Assembly: GCF_001552175.1 (NCBI RefSeq)
Contig: NZ_BCQR01000071.1
Span: forward strand, 1-54,134
Reading direction: 5' to 3'
Length of the DNA: 54,134 nt
Origin: Actinomadura kijaniata NBRC 14229
Lineage (GTDB): Bacteria; Actinomycetota; Actinomycetes; Streptosporangiales; Streptosporangiaceae
Part shown: positions 17,496 through 26,267 of the stretch, piece after piece
Position numbering within the stretch: the stretch's first letter is position 1
Layout: each line of letters opens with the position of its first letter
Notes under the pieces: model-generated
Database searches by the model: none
The model's input: only the letters and a program-made list of their open reading frames with translations
What the model was told of the DNA's origin: nothing
Position numbers and translations under genes: made by a program

Positions 17496-17890
17496 CGATG
17501 ACCGATTGGATCCCCGAACGGCTGCTGCGCACCCCGGGTGTGCGTCATGCGGTGTTGTTCAGTACCGACGGTGTGGAGAAGGTGGCCTCCGACCTCCTGT
17601 CCTCAGAGCAGGTCGATCATGCGGCGGCCTCGGGGGCTGGGCTGCTGTCGCTGGCGCGCGGGCTGGCCACCGAGTTCGGCAGCGGCACCCAGACGGTGCG
17701 CAGCCTCAGCATCCAGTGGGACGGGGGCTGGCTGCTGGCCACCGGCGTGGCCGACCGAACGGCATTGCTGGTGATCACCGACGACACCGTCCATCTGGCC
17801 CAGGTCGGTCAGGAGATCCAGCAGACGGTGCAGCAGTTGGGTGAGCGGGCCTTGGCGACCGCGCCGCGCCCCTCTCCGGGGGCGGCGTGA
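17492..17890 (+). CDS. cvnB: Roadblock/LC7 protein CvnB
   Basis: A 132-residue roadblock/LC7 domain: RHAVLFSTDGVEKVASDLLS, an LLSLARGLATEFG helix, then QWDGGWLLATGVADRTALLVIT. This is the standard CvnB fold, which regulates the partner GTPase CvnD. The GTG at 17492 overlaps the cvnA stop (GTGA); ATG 17498 is the alternative start. Conservon order and size match the family. Confidence 0.92.
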   Translation: MTMTDWIPERLLRTPGVRHAVLFSTDGVEKVASDLLSSEQVDHAAASGAGLLSLARGLATEFGSGTQTVRSLSIQWDGGWLLATGVADRTALLVITDDTVHLAQVGQEIQQTVQQLGERALATAPRPSPGAA

Positions 17891-17891
17891 G

Positions 17892-18428
17892 ATGACCTGG
17901 ACCGGTGAGCACTCTGCCCACGATGCGCAGCACACCCAGGACACGCCGCTGCGCCCGTTCGTGCTCACCGGCGGCCGCGCCCCGACACCGGCCATGGGGT
18001 TGCGGGTGGACACCCTGCTGCAGGCGACCACCGCGGTCGTGCGGCTGCCAGTGGACGCTCCCCCGCAGATGAAGGCGCTGGCCCAGATGCTGGAAGGCGG
18101 AAACCTGGTGGTGGCCGAGGCCGCAGCCCACCTGAAGGTGCCGGTCAGCACCGTGCTGGTGTGGGCGGCCGACCTGATCACCAGCAGGCAGCTGACGGCC
18201 CACACCACCACGCCCGACCCGGACCCGGCCCCTTACCCGGCCGGGGCTCGCTCCCACCAGCACCCCGGCACCACACCCGCTGCGAACCCGGCGGCAGGCT
18301 CGGCTGCTGGCTCGGTTGCGGGCCCGGCTGGGAGTGCACCTACCGGTTCGGCCTTCCTGGGCTCCTCTGTTACCCGCCCCTCCTTCGAACTTCTTGCGGA
18401 CGTGCTCGATGGTCTCTATCGCCTGTGA
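17892..18428 (+). CDS. cvnC: DUF742 protein CvnC
   Basis: A 178-residue protein with the DUF742 opening RPFVLTGGRAPTPAMGLRVDTLLQATT, followed by a winged-helix-like stretch (QMLEGGNLVVAEAAAHLKVPVSTVLVWAADLI). The C-terminal third has an Ala/Gly/Pro-rich insertion (AAGSAAGSVAGPAGSA), unusual for the family, before the conserved LLADVLDGLYRL end. Its start is one base after the cvnB stop, and its last 20 bases overlap the start of cvnD. Confidence 0.9.
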   Translation: MTWTGEHSAHDAQHTQDTPLRPFVLTGGRAPTPAMGLRVDTLLQATTAVVRLPVDAPPQMKALAQMLEGGNLVVAEAAAHLKVPVSTVLVWAADLITSRQLTAHTTTPDPDPAPYPAGARSHQHPGTTPAANPAAGSAAGSVAGPAGSAPTGSAFLGSSVTRPSFELLADVLDGLYRL

Positions 18429-19191
18429 TCCCCCTGATCCAGACCAACCCCCCAGTTCACCGGACTCAGCCAGCCCGCCGGACTTGGCAGGTTCACCGGG
18501 CTCAGCCGGCCGCCTTCGGCTGCCGACCGAGGTGGCCTATGTGCCGCATGGCGTCACCCGCACCGCCAAGATCTTGGCGCTGGGCGCGTTCGCGGTCGGC
18601 AAGACCACCCTGGTCGGCGCCGTCAGCCAGATTCGCCCCTTGCGCACCGAAGAGGTGATGACCAGCGCCGGAATCGGCATCGACGACACCCCCGCCCCGG
18701 GCAAGACCACCACCACCGTCGCGATGGACTTCGGCCGCCTGACCCTTGCCACCGGCAACGGCGGAGTGGCGCTGTATGTGTTCGGCGCTCCAGGCCAGCC
18801 GCGGTTTTGGCGACTGTGGCAAGGCCTGGCCGAAGGCGCGATCGGACTGCTGCTGCTGGTCGACGTCCGCCGCCTGGACACCACCTTTGAGGTCCTGGAC
18901 CAGATCGAGTCCGACCCGGTGTGCCGCGACCTGCCGCTGGTGGTTGCGGTCAACCAGTTCGACGACGCCCCGGTCTATCCCCTCGACCAGATCCGCCGCG
19001 CCCTGGCTCTGGACGCGCCGATCCCGCTGCTGAGCTGCGACGCCCGCGACCCGGCCTCCTCGATCGCCGCGCTGTGTGCCCTGGTCGACCACGCCCTGGC
19101 CCGCCACCCCGACCATCCCCGCCCTCCCGACCACTCTCACCCTCCCAACCGCCCCGACCGCTTGGACCAACCCCTGGAGGGCTCGCGATGA
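18409..19191 (+). CDS. cvnD: Conservon GTP-binding protein CvnD
   Basis: A 260-residue small GTPase. The Walker A is GAFAVGKT near residue 65, a GAPGQPRFW switch II-like motif follows, VVAVNQFDDAP matches the NKxD position with Asn-Gln-Phe-Asp, and LLSCDARD is the last motif. The first 35 residues are Pro/Ser-rich. ATG 18409 lies inside cvnC. The C-terminal tail (HPDHPRPPDHSHPPNRPDR) is His/Pro-rich. CvnD partners CvnA-C and acts like a heterotrimeric G-protein analogue. Confidence 0.92.
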   Translation: MVSIACDPPDPDQPPSSPDSASPPDLAGSPGSAGRLRLPTEVAYVPHGVTRTAKILALGAFAVGKTTLVGAVSQIRPLRTEEVMTSAGIGIDDTPAPGKTTTTVAMDFGRLTLATGNGGVALYVFGAPGQPRFWRLWQGLAEGAIGLLLLVDVRRLDTTFEVLDQIESDPVCRDLPLVVAVNQFDDAPVYPLDQIRRALALDAPIPLLSCDARDPASSIAALCALVDHALARHPDHPRPPDHSHPPNRPDRLDQPLEGSR

Positions 19192-20528
19192 CAGCGCCGG
19201 CCAAGACGCTGATGTCCTACCCCGACCCGACGCCGCTGGCGGCGGTCACCGCCGACCCCGCCACCGTCCTTGTGCGCCTGTGGCGCGAGCACGGCCCCCT
19301 GGCCCCGGTCCTGCTGGAACCGGACGTGCCCGCCTGGCTGGTGATGGGCTACCGCCAACTGGGCGTCATCACTCGCGACGAGAGCCGCTTCACCCGCAAC
19401 GCCGCCCACTGGCGGCTGTATGAGGACGGCACCGTACCCTCCGACAGCGATCTGGGGCCGATGATGTTCCCCCGCGCCAACGTCATCGGGGTCGACGGGG
19501 ACGAGCACCGGCGCCTGCGCCAACCGCTGCACGACGTCATCGCCAACGTCGACCACCGGTGGCTGCGCCGCACCGTCCAGGACATCTGCGCCCGCCAGAT
19601 CGCCACCATCGCCCCCACCGGGCAGGGCGACCTGGTCGCCGACTACGCCGCGGCGGTGCCGTTGCTGACGTTGGGCGAGCTGATCGGCCTGGAACCCGAC
19701 CAGAGGCCAGAGCTGCTGGAGTCGATGCATCTGCTGTTCAGCTCCGGCCCACGAGCCCAAGAGGGCAACGCCCGTTTTGAGGCCTTGCTGACCGGGCTGA
19801 TGGACTACCGGTCCCCGGTGATGGGCGCCGACCTGGTCGGCGCCCTGCTCAACCACCCCAACCTGCACAACCGCGAGGAAGTGCTGCAGACACTGGTGGT
19901 GCTGACCACCGCCGGCAACCACACGCTGATCTCCTGGATCGCCGCGGCGTTGCAGCTGATGCTGACCGACACGCGGTTCTACCAGAGCCTGTCCGGCGGC
20001 CGCCGCTCGGTCGCCGAAGCGCTGCACGAGGTCCTGGCCCGCCGCCCCCCGATGATCAACATGCCTGCCCGCTACGCCCTGCGCGACACCGAACTGGCCG
20101 GCTACTCCATCGCCCGCGGTGATGCGCTGATCCTGGGCCTGGCGGGCGCCGCCCACGACCCGAGTGTGCACGCCCCCGACTGGTGGCTGCGCCAACCGCA
20201 CGCCCACCTGGCCTGGTCGGCCGGGCCGCACGCCTGCCCCGCCCGCGACATCGCCTACACCATCGCCCACACCGCAGTGGCCGCCGCCCACCACCACCTG
20301 CCCGACCTGCGCCTGACCATCGACGCCGACCAGATCACCTACCTGCCCAGCATCTGGACCGCCATCCCGCACACGCTGCCGGTGACCTTCACCCCGCACC
20401 CGCACCGGCTCACCACCACCCACCGCACTGCCTGCGGCCCCGCCAGCCGTGATCCCGCTGGTGGCGACCGTGCTGGTGGGGACCGTGCGATCGCACCGCC
20501 GCAACGCTCCGCACCCTGCCGTCGCTGA
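19188..20528 (+). CDS. cvnE: Conservon cytochrome P450 CvnE, CYP157-like with altered ExxR
   Basis: A 446-residue P450-like protein whose ATG overlaps the cvnD stop. The heme ligand region is AWSAGPHACPARD with the Cys at about residue 350. The K-helix reads HEVLARRPP; aligned to the next P450 (EEVLRWDSS), the ExxR arginine is Ala (E281, A284). The I-helix reads TAGNHTLI, where the usual acidic residue is His. Conservon CYP157 proteins are known to lack a normal ExxR, so this fits the family. It may have a regulatory or reduced catalytic role. The C-terminal 35 residues are low complexity. Confidence 0.88.
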   Translation: MTAPAKTLMSYPDPTPLAAVTADPATVLVRLWREHGPLAPVLLEPDVPAWLVMGYRQLGVITRDESRFTRNAAHWRLYEDGTVPSDSDLGPMMFPRANVIGVDGDEHRRLRQPLHDVIANVDHRWLRRTVQDICARQIATIAPTGQGDLVADYAAAVPLLTLGELIGLEPDQRPELLESMHLLFSSGPRAQEGNARFEALLTGLMDYRSPVMGADLVGALLNHPNLHNREEVLQTLVVLTTAGNHTLISWIAAALQLMLTDTRFYQSLSGGRRSVAEALHEVLARRPPMINMPARYALRDTELAGYSIARGDALILGLAGAAHDPSVHAPDWWLRQPHAHLAWSAGPHACPARDIAYTIAHTAVAAAHHHLPDLRLTIDADQITYLPSIWTAIPHTLPVTFTPHPHRLTTTHRTACGPASRDPAGGDRAGGDRAIAPPQRSAPCRR

Positions 20529-20565
20529 CCCGCCCGCACCGTGGGCTCAACCAAGGAGGCCACCG

Positions 20566-20634
20566 ATGACGCCATCCCGCCCCTCGCCCCCACCGGTCAG
20601 GTACCTGGCCCCGGCCGCCTTCGGCCAGCGCTGA
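20566..20634 (+). CDS. Possible 22-residue peptide with perfect Shine-Dalgarno
   Basis: Between the two P450 genes an ATG at 20566 follows AAGGAGG with an ideal six-base spacing, the strongest ribosome site in this block. The frame codes for 22 residues, opening MTPSRPSPPPV and ending AFGQR, then TGA. The next P450 starts 91 bp later. It may be a leader peptide for translation control or a small gene product; no homology known to me. Confidence 0.4.
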   Translation: MTPSRPSPPPVRYLAPAAFGQR

Positions 20635-20725
20635 CCGCCCCGCCGCGGCGCACCCGTTGGACACGGTGCACACCCCCGTGCACACCCCGCGCGCCCGGCG
20701 CACCGCTTCGAACAGGAGTGTCCTG

Positions 20726-22036
20726 ATGAGCGACCTGCCCTCCCCCGCCCCGGCCTGGGACCCGGCCGACATCCCGCAGATCACCTTGGACCCGCATGGC
20801 CGCGACCACCACGGCGAGGCCGCCCGGCTGCGCCAGGCCGGCCAGCGCACCGGCGGCGTGGTACGAGTGCTGCTGCCCGACGGGCTGCCCGCCTGGGCCC
20901 TGACCACCCGCGAACTGGTCGACTGGCTGGTGCGCCAGGCACCGGTCAGCAAGGACTACCGCAACTGGACCTGCTACCAAAACGGCCAGCTGTCGCCCGA
21001 CAGCCGGATCATCGGGATGATCTGCGTCGACAACCTGGTCACCGCCGATGGCCCCGACCACGAACGGCTGCGCGCCCCCATCACCCGCGAGTTCACCGCG
21101 CGGCGGGTCCGCGCCCTGCAACCACTGCTGGACACCCTGGCCGACGAGCTGCTGGACCACCTGCCCGCCCACACCGACGGCGACGGGCAGGTCGATCTGC
21201 GCGCCCACTACGCCGAGCCGCTGCCGCTCCGGGTGATCGCTGAACTGCTGGGCGTCCCCGCCGCCCAGCACCAGCGGCTCCGGTACCTGGTCGATGGGAT
21301 CTTCCGCACCGACCTGCCGCCCGCGCAGGTCACCGACATCCAGACCGGCATCGGTCACTTCCTGGACGAACTCATCAAGATGCGGCTGGCCGACCCCGGC
21401 GAGGACCTGACCAGTGCTCTGATCGCCCAACACGAAGCCGACCCCGCCCGCCTGTCGGCCCGCGAACTGGCCGACAGCATCTGGGTGCTGGCCACCGCCG
21501 GCCACGAAACCACCATCGGACTGATCTGCAACACCGTCCGCGCGGTACTGACCCACCCGACCGCGCGGGAGCACGCGCGTACCCCCGGCGGCTGGGCCCG
21601 CATCATCGAGGAGGTGTTGCGCTGGGACAGCTCGATCGGCAACTTCGCCGCCCGCTACCCCACCAGCGACCTGACCGTGCCGGTCCCCGCCAGCCACCGG
21701 CCGGTCATCATCCCCGCCGGCGAGGCGATCCTGGCGCCCTACACCGCCATCGGCCGCTGCCCCCAGGCCTACGGCCCCACCGCCGACGTCTTCGACCCCA
21801 CCCGCTCCCACAACCCCCCGCACCTGGCGTTCGGCGGCGGCCGCCACTTCTGCCCCGGCGCCGCACTGGCCCGCACCATCACCGACACCGCCCTCAGCGC
21901 CCTGTTCACCCGCTTCCCCCACCTGCGCCTGGCCGTCCCCGACGCCGACCTGCCGCCGGTGCCCAGCGTGTTCACCAACACCGTGCGCGCCCTGCCGGTC
22001 CTGCTGGGCACTCCCCTTGCGACAACCAACCGATAA
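20726..22036 (+). CDS. cvnF: Conservon cytochrome P450 CvnF, canonical motifs
   Basis: A 436-residue bacterial class P450 with intact signatures: I-helix TAGHETT, K-helix EEVLRW with ExxR, a later R in FAARY, and heme loop FGGGRHFCPG with the Cys. The ATG at 20726 follows AGGAG; the longer frame to 20657 lacks a site. In Streptomyces conservons one or two P450s follow cvnD, and this matches CvnF position. It should be a working monooxygenase, unlike its neighbour CvnE. The substrate is unknown. Confidence 0.9.
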   Translation: MSDLPSPAPAWDPADIPQITLDPHGRDHHGEAARLRQAGQRTGGVVRVLLPDGLPAWALTTRELVDWLVRQAPVSKDYRNWTCYQNGQLSPDSRIIGMICVDNLVTADGPDHERLRAPITREFTARRVRALQPLLDTLADELLDHLPAHTDGDGQVDLRAHYAEPLPLRVIAELLGVPAAQHQRLRYLVDGIFRTDLPPAQVTDIQTGIGHFLDELIKMRLADPGEDLTSALIAQHEADPARLSARELADSIWVLATAGHETTIGLICNTVRAVLTHPTAREHARTPGGWARIIEEVLRWDSSIGNFAARYPTSDLTVPVPASHRPVIIPAGEAILAPYTAIGRCPQAYGPTADVFDPTRSHNPPHLAFGGGRHFCPGAALARTITDTALSALFTRFPHLRLAVPDADLPPVPSVFTNTVRALPVLLGTPLATTNR

Positions 22037-22052
22037 CGGCGAACCGATAACG

Positions 22053-22943
22053 ATGACCAGCACTTCCTTGCATTTGCGTACACCGGGCCTGCGCCGCTCA
22101 GCCCACGAGTTCCTGCGCCGCCGAGCCTCCCAGGCATGGCTTCAGGGCCACCGCGACGACTCCTGGGAAATCTCCATGCCGCCCCGGCTCCAATACGAGC
22201 CCCTCGCTAAGCGATTTCGCCTCCACGCTCGCCAGGAAGCCCGGCGGCTGGCCGAGGCCGACCTGTTCGAGTTCAGCCAGCAGGCGACCGACACCGTCGT
22301 GCGCGCCGGCGCCCAGCTGCGCGAGCAACTGCATCCCTGGACCACCCTGGTCCACGGCCCCGGCAAGGTCGAAACCGCGTCGATCCTGCCGCCCTCACCT
22401 GCGGGCTTTGTGTTCTGGCAGGACCCGCACGGCATCAGCTACCTCACCGATGGCACCCCCATCATCGCCTGCCACTGGGGACACCTGGGCCACAACGCCT
22501 ACTGGCTGGCGTGGTGGTGCGACACCTACACCGGCCTGAAGTTCGCCCGCGCCGAAGGCGGCGGTGCGATCGAGGACCAGATCGGCATGCTGGCGCACTT
22601 CGGTCCGCTGTTCTATGCCGAGCAGAACCTGCTGTCGCCGTGCGAGGCGACGCCCAAAATCATCGGCCGTCCCGCTGGCGACAACCGCGGCCTCGACGGG
22701 GGCCTGCGCGGCAGTGCCGACGACCCCGACGATGAAGGCGATGACGACAGCGTCATCGCGCTGGTCTACACGACCCTGGCCACCTGGCAGGCGCTGACCA
22801 CACCCGGCCCGGCGATCCGGCTCACCCGCCATGCGCCCAGCGACGCCACCGTCGCCGCCGACCGCGCCGCAGGCCTGGCATCCAAGCCGGTCACGCTGGC
22901 CACCACGACCGCGGAGGGTGAAACTCCTCCCGACATCGCCTGA
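22053..22943 (+). CDS. Hypothetical protein (296 aa) in the P450 cluster
   Basis: It starts with ATG 22053, 16 bp after the P450 stop. The sequence has a basic N-terminus (LHLRTPGLRRSAHEFLRRR), a helical part, then a Trp/His-rich block PPSPAGFVFWQDPHGISYLTDGTPIIACHWGHLG and WLAWWCDTYTG, then an acidic Asp-rich segment near residue 230. No transmembrane segment or catalytic motif is obvious. It appears to be a soluble protein specific to this kind of cluster; I do not recognise the family. Confidence 0.7.
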   Translation: MTSTSLHLRTPGLRRSAHEFLRRRASQAWLQGHRDDSWEISMPPRLQYEPLAKRFRLHARQEARRLAEADLFEFSQQATDTVVRAGAQLREQLHPWTTLVHGPGKVETASILPPSPAGFVFWQDPHGISYLTDGTPIIACHWGHLGHNAYWLAWWCDTYTGLKFARAEGGGAIEDQIGMLAHFGPLFYAEQNLLSPCEATPKIIGRPAGDNRGLDGGLRGSADDPDDEGDDDSVIALVYTTLATWQALTTPGPAIRLTRHAPSDATVAADRAAGLASKPVTLATTTAEGETPPDIA

Positions 22944-22995
22944 CCCCCGGCTCAGCCCACCCCCGCCCCACATCCGACAGAAAGCATTCCCTCCG

Positions 22996-24291
22996 ATGGA
23001 TCGCTGGTCTCTTCGCCTGGACGCCGACCCCGACGGCTCGACCAAACGTCACCTGCTGAACCAAGGCCCCCTGGTACCGGTCTGGTTGCCCGGAGGCGTC
23101 CCGGCCACAGCCGTGACGCACTACCGGGTGATCGAGTACCTGCACACCCGCGACCTGGTCACCCAGGACCCGGCGAGCTGGAAGCCGTGGGCCAGCGGGC
23201 GACTTTCCGACACCTGGCCGCTGCGGTCCTGGATCACCCCCACCCTCCCGACCCGATGTCCCGCCTCGCCCACCTGGGGGACGCTCGCCGACGATGTCGG
23301 CGAGGCCCGGCACCGGGCGCTGCGAGCGCTGCTGACCCCGGTGATCAGCGGCCGTCTGGCCCAGCAGCACCTGCTGCCGCGCATCCGCCAGACCGCCGCG
23401 CACCTGGTACGTGAACTGCCCATCCACGCTGACGGGGACCAAGCGGTGGATCTGCGGTGGCATCTGGCGCTGCCGCTGGCGCTGGACACCCTCGGTGCCC
23501 TGATCGGCGTCCCGGCCCATCTGCGGCACGACTTTCAGCACGCGTGTGCGCCGCTGCTGGGTGCCAGCACCGACCCTCACGGTCACGGCAGCGCCAGCGT
23601 GCTCTCACGCCCGTGGTTCCAGTCCCTGGTCGACCTGTGTCGGCGCCCGGACCGGGGCCGCCGCCCGTCCGCAGACCTGATCACCCACCTGGCCGCCGCG
23701 CAGCCCCGGCTGGCCGCCGCGCAGCCCCGGCTGGCCGATGCGCAGGTGGTGGACCTGGTGATGTTGGTGGTGGCCAGCGGAGTGTTGGCCACCACCAACC
23801 TCATCACCGGCACGCTGCACGCCTTGTTCACCCATCCCGACCACTACGCCCGCATCACCAGCAGCCGCCCGGTCTGGGAACGCGTGGTCAACGAGACGCT
23901 GCGCTGGGCCGCTCCGCCACTGGCCGCGCCGCTGTACTTCACCCGCATCGACCTCACCCTCGACGGCCACCATCTGCCCGACGGTGAGGCGCTGGTGATG
24001 TGCCGGGGGGCCGCCAACCGCGACCCGCAGGTGTTCGGCCCCGACGCCGACCGGTTCGACCCGTTCGCCGAGCGCCTGCTGCACCTGGCCTTCGGTCGCG
24101 GCCTGCACTCCTGCCTGGGCGCCGCGCTGGCCAAGCAGCAGGCGATCGCCGCCCTGGGGCTGCTGTTTCGCTTCCACCATCCGCGCCTGGCGATCCCGGC
24201 CGACCGGCTGCGCCCGCTGTCCGGCCCCGCCTGCCAGGGCTGGACCGAGCTCCCCGTCTACTTGCCCGCCCCCGACAAGGCCAGCACATGA
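22996..24291 (+). CDS. Third cytochrome P450, altered I-helix
   Basis: A 431-residue P450. K-helix NETLRWAAPP has ExxR and the heme loop is AFGRGLHSCLG with the Cys. The I-helix reads VVASGVLATTNLI: against TAGHETT of CvnF, the conserved acid is Leu and the first Thr is Ala, so the oxygen-activating acid/alcohol pair is missing. A perfect 21-bp tandem duplication at 23692-23733 encodes repeated AAAQPRL, just before the I-helix. The start ATG 22996 has only a weak ribosome site. Its stop overlaps the next methyltransferase (ATGA). Confidence 0.85.
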   Translation: MDRWSLRLDADPDGSTKRHLLNQGPLVPVWLPGGVPATAVTHYRVIEYLHTRDLVTQDPASWKPWASGRLSDTWPLRSWITPTLPTRCPASPTWGTLADDVGEARHRALRALLTPVISGRLAQQHLLPRIRQTAAHLVRELPIHADGDQAVDLRWHLALPLALDTLGALIGVPAHLRHDFQHACAPLLGASTDPHGHGSASVLSRPWFQSLVDLCRRPDRGRRPSADLITHLAAAQPRLAAAQPRLADAQVVDLVMLVVASGVLATTNLITGTLHALFTHPDHYARITSSRPVWERVVNETLRWAAPPLAAPLYFTRIDLTLDGHHLPDGEALVMCRGAANRDPQVFGPDADRFDPFAERLLHLAFGRGLHSCLGAALAKQQAIAALGLLFRFHHPRLAIPADRLRPLSGPACQGWTELPVYLPAPDKAST

Positions 24292-25190
24292 GGTCCAAAC
24301 ACCCAACCGCGCCACCACCGGCCACTGCCCTGCCCAGCCACCGCGCCGCCGGGCTCCGCAAGGACGGGGCCATCCAGATTCCCCACCTCCCCCAGCTGTG
24401 GCACTACTGGGCAGGCGGGAAAGACGCCATGCTCGCCACCGCCGCGCTCGCCGAACAGATCACCAAGCAGCTCCCCACGGCCGACACCATGGCGCGCCAG
24501 CGACTGGCCTGGCACCAGCGCCTGGTGCAGTTCCTGGTCGGCGAGGTGGGGCTGGGCCAGCTGCTGGTCATCGGCACCGACCTGCCCCTGCACCCCCACG
24601 ACCTCCACTCCCTGGCCCAGGGCATCGTGCCCGAGGCCCGCATCGTGTACTGCGACGACGACGCCCTGGTGATCTCGCACGCGCGCGCCCACTTCAGGGG
24701 CACCCTGGAGGGGGCATGCCACCACCTGCGCATGCCGCTGACCGACCCCGGCCCCCTCCTGACCGAGGCCGCACGCATCCTGGAACCGGGCCGCCCCGTC
24801 GGGATCATCGTCAACAACCTGGAACTGTGGGACGACCAGGAGGCCCAACGCCTGCTGCGCGGCCTCACCGCGGGTGCGCCGGCTGGCTCCTATGTGGCGA
24901 TCACCCAGCTGAACGACCTGGTGCATCCCAAACCGGTGCGCCGCATGGCCCAGCTGGTCGCCCAGCACACCCACACCGCACTGACCCTGCGCACCGTGCC
25001 CCAGCTCGCCACGTTGCTGCACCCGCTGCCGGTGGTCGACCCCGGGATCGTGCCCTGCTCACTGTGGCGCCCTGACCCCTGGGAGGACCCGGTCGCCGGG
25101 GATCTGTGGGCCGCCGTCGCGCGCTGCCCCGGGCGACCTGCGCCCGCTGATGACTGTCTGCGTTCGGCTGTCCGCCCGCTGCGGCGGTAG
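24288..25190 (+). CDS. Degenerate DUF574-type methyltransferase
   Basis: A 300-residue relative of the protein at 14561: HYWAGGKDAMLA matches DYLLGGKDNYAV, and ARIVYCDDDALVISHARAHF matches the second motif. However, the SAM-binding motif I, FLDLGSG in the other copy, is here LLVIGTDLPLHP, so it lacks the Asp and one Gly. It may be catalytically weak or act in binding only. The ATG overlaps the stop of the third P450, showing translational coupling. Confidence 0.78.
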   Translation: MRSKHPTAPPPATALPSHRAAGLRKDGAIQIPHLPQLWHYWAGGKDAMLATAALAEQITKQLPTADTMARQRLAWHQRLVQFLVGEVGLGQLLVIGTDLPLHPHDLHSLAQGIVPEARIVYCDDDALVISHARAHFRGTLEGACHHLRMPLTDPGPLLTEAARILEPGRPVGIIVNNLELWDDQEAQRLLRGLTAGAPAGSYVAITQLNDLVHPKPVRRMAQLVAQHTHTALTLRTVPQLATLLHPLPVVDPGIVPCSLWRPDPWEDPVAGDLWAAVARCPGRPAPADDCLRSAVRPLRR

Positions 25191-25245
25191 CGCAAGCACC
25201 GCACCACCGTTCCCGACCCGCACCCGTGATCAGAGCGAGGCTCCC

Positions 25246-25554
25246 ATGACCGACACCCCTGCTCCGCCCGTCTTGGGCAAGATCGCCCAGCGGTACGGCA
25301 TCACCGACGGCACCTGGATCCCGCGCCCCCAGGCGCTGGAGGTCCTGGCGGTGACGGCTCCCACGTTGAAACGGTGGGTCGCCCAAGGACTGATCTCGGT
25401 CCAGGCGGTGAACAGTGACCACGGTCGCCGTTACTACCACCTGCGTGAGGAGCTGGAGAAGGTCGTTCAGGTCGCGGGCCGCCCGACCTCGGCGGTGGTG
25501 CTGCGACGCCTGCTGACGCAACCGGCCGCCCAGCTCGAGCGGTCCCAGCCGTGA
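25246..25554 (+). CDS. Small HTH DNA-binding protein (MerR/HTH_17-like)
   Basis: A 102-residue protein. WIPRPQALEVLAVTAPTLKRWVAQGLISVQAV followed by RRYYHLREELEKV is a winged helix of the MerR/excisionase type, with a wing turn at GRRYYH. ATG 25246 follows GCGAGG. Its GTGA overlap with the next gene shows co-translation. It may regulate the block or a mobile function; no recombinase is nearby. Confidence 0.75.
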   Translation: MTDTPAPPVLGKIAQRYGITDGTWIPRPQALEVLAVTAPTLKRWVAQGLISVQAVNSDHGRRYYHLREELEKVVQVAGRPTSAVVLRRLLTQPAAQLERSQP

Positions 25555-26267
25555 ACGTCGCGCCGCCGCACTACCCCCGCAAGCGCCTTGGCCAGGTCGC
25601 GCAGTTCGCCGTCTCCCTGGCGCACCCCTGGAACTGGGTCAGCGCCCAGGAAGCTCACGCGATCACCGGGGTGGAGCCGCGGGCGCTGGCCCACTGGGCG
25701 CGCGCGGGCGTCCTGTCCTGCATCCAGCAGCATCCGGGTGGGCCGCAGCAGTATCTGCAGGCCGAGCTGGTGCAGCTCACCCAGATGAGGACCGGCTCCC
25801 GCCCGACCTTGCGCGAGGTCCGCGCCCACCTGCGATGGCGCTACCGGCACGCTCCCGACATCGGCCCGATCACGCCAGGAGCAACGCTGCTCCCGGCGCA
25901 ATGCACCTGGATGATCAGCGGCCTGTTCAAGATCGAACTCAACGAGCAGGGAACGCCCCTGCCGCGCTGCGTCCTGATCCGCCAACGCGCCGAGTCGGCC
26001 GCGGCACCCATCATCACCGGCCTGCGGCCGCGCCGGGCCGCCACAGCGATGCGCGCGGCGTTCCTTCCCATCCGCGAAGCCTACGAACAAGCCATGCAGG
26101 ACCACGGCATGTTCCCAGCCACCATCACCCACATCTCGCAGCAAACCGCCCTGCAGGTCACCGCCCTCATCGCAGAGCTGGCCGGGCTCCCTCCTGCGGC
26201 CTGGACTCTCCGCACCCAGCCCCTTCCCTCCCCCACCTCGCAAGGAGGTGTCCATGGCCCGCCGTGA
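25551..26267 (+). CDS. MerR-like DNA-binding protein (238 aa)
   Basis: Starts with GTG overlapping the preceding stop. Residues about 28-70 (WNWVSAQEAHAITGVEPRALAHWARAGVLSCIQQHPGGPQQYLQAELVQL) form an HTH with the same layout as the previous gene, so the two are probably paralogues. The C-terminal two thirds are mixed alpha/beta with an RRAATAMRAAFLPIREAYE helix. Its stop lies inside the start region of the next, frameshifted gene. Role unknown. Confidence 0.7.
   Translation: MNVAPPHYPRKRLGQVAQFAVSLAHPWNWVSAQEAHAITGVEPRALAHWARAGVLSCIQQHPGGPQQYLQAELVQLTQMRTGSRPTLREVRAHLRWRYRHAPDIGPITPGATLLPAQCTWMISGLFKIELNEQGTPLPRCVLIRQRAESAAAPIITGLRPRRAATAMRAAFLPIREAYEQAMQDHGMFPATITHISQQTALQVTALIAELAGLPPAAWTLRTQPLPSPTSQGGVHGPP

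Noticed and set aside
23692..23733. Tandem repeat considered as a mobile element footprint
   Set aside because: It is a short in-frame duplication within a coding region without target-site or inverted-repeat features; slippage is the simpler explanation.
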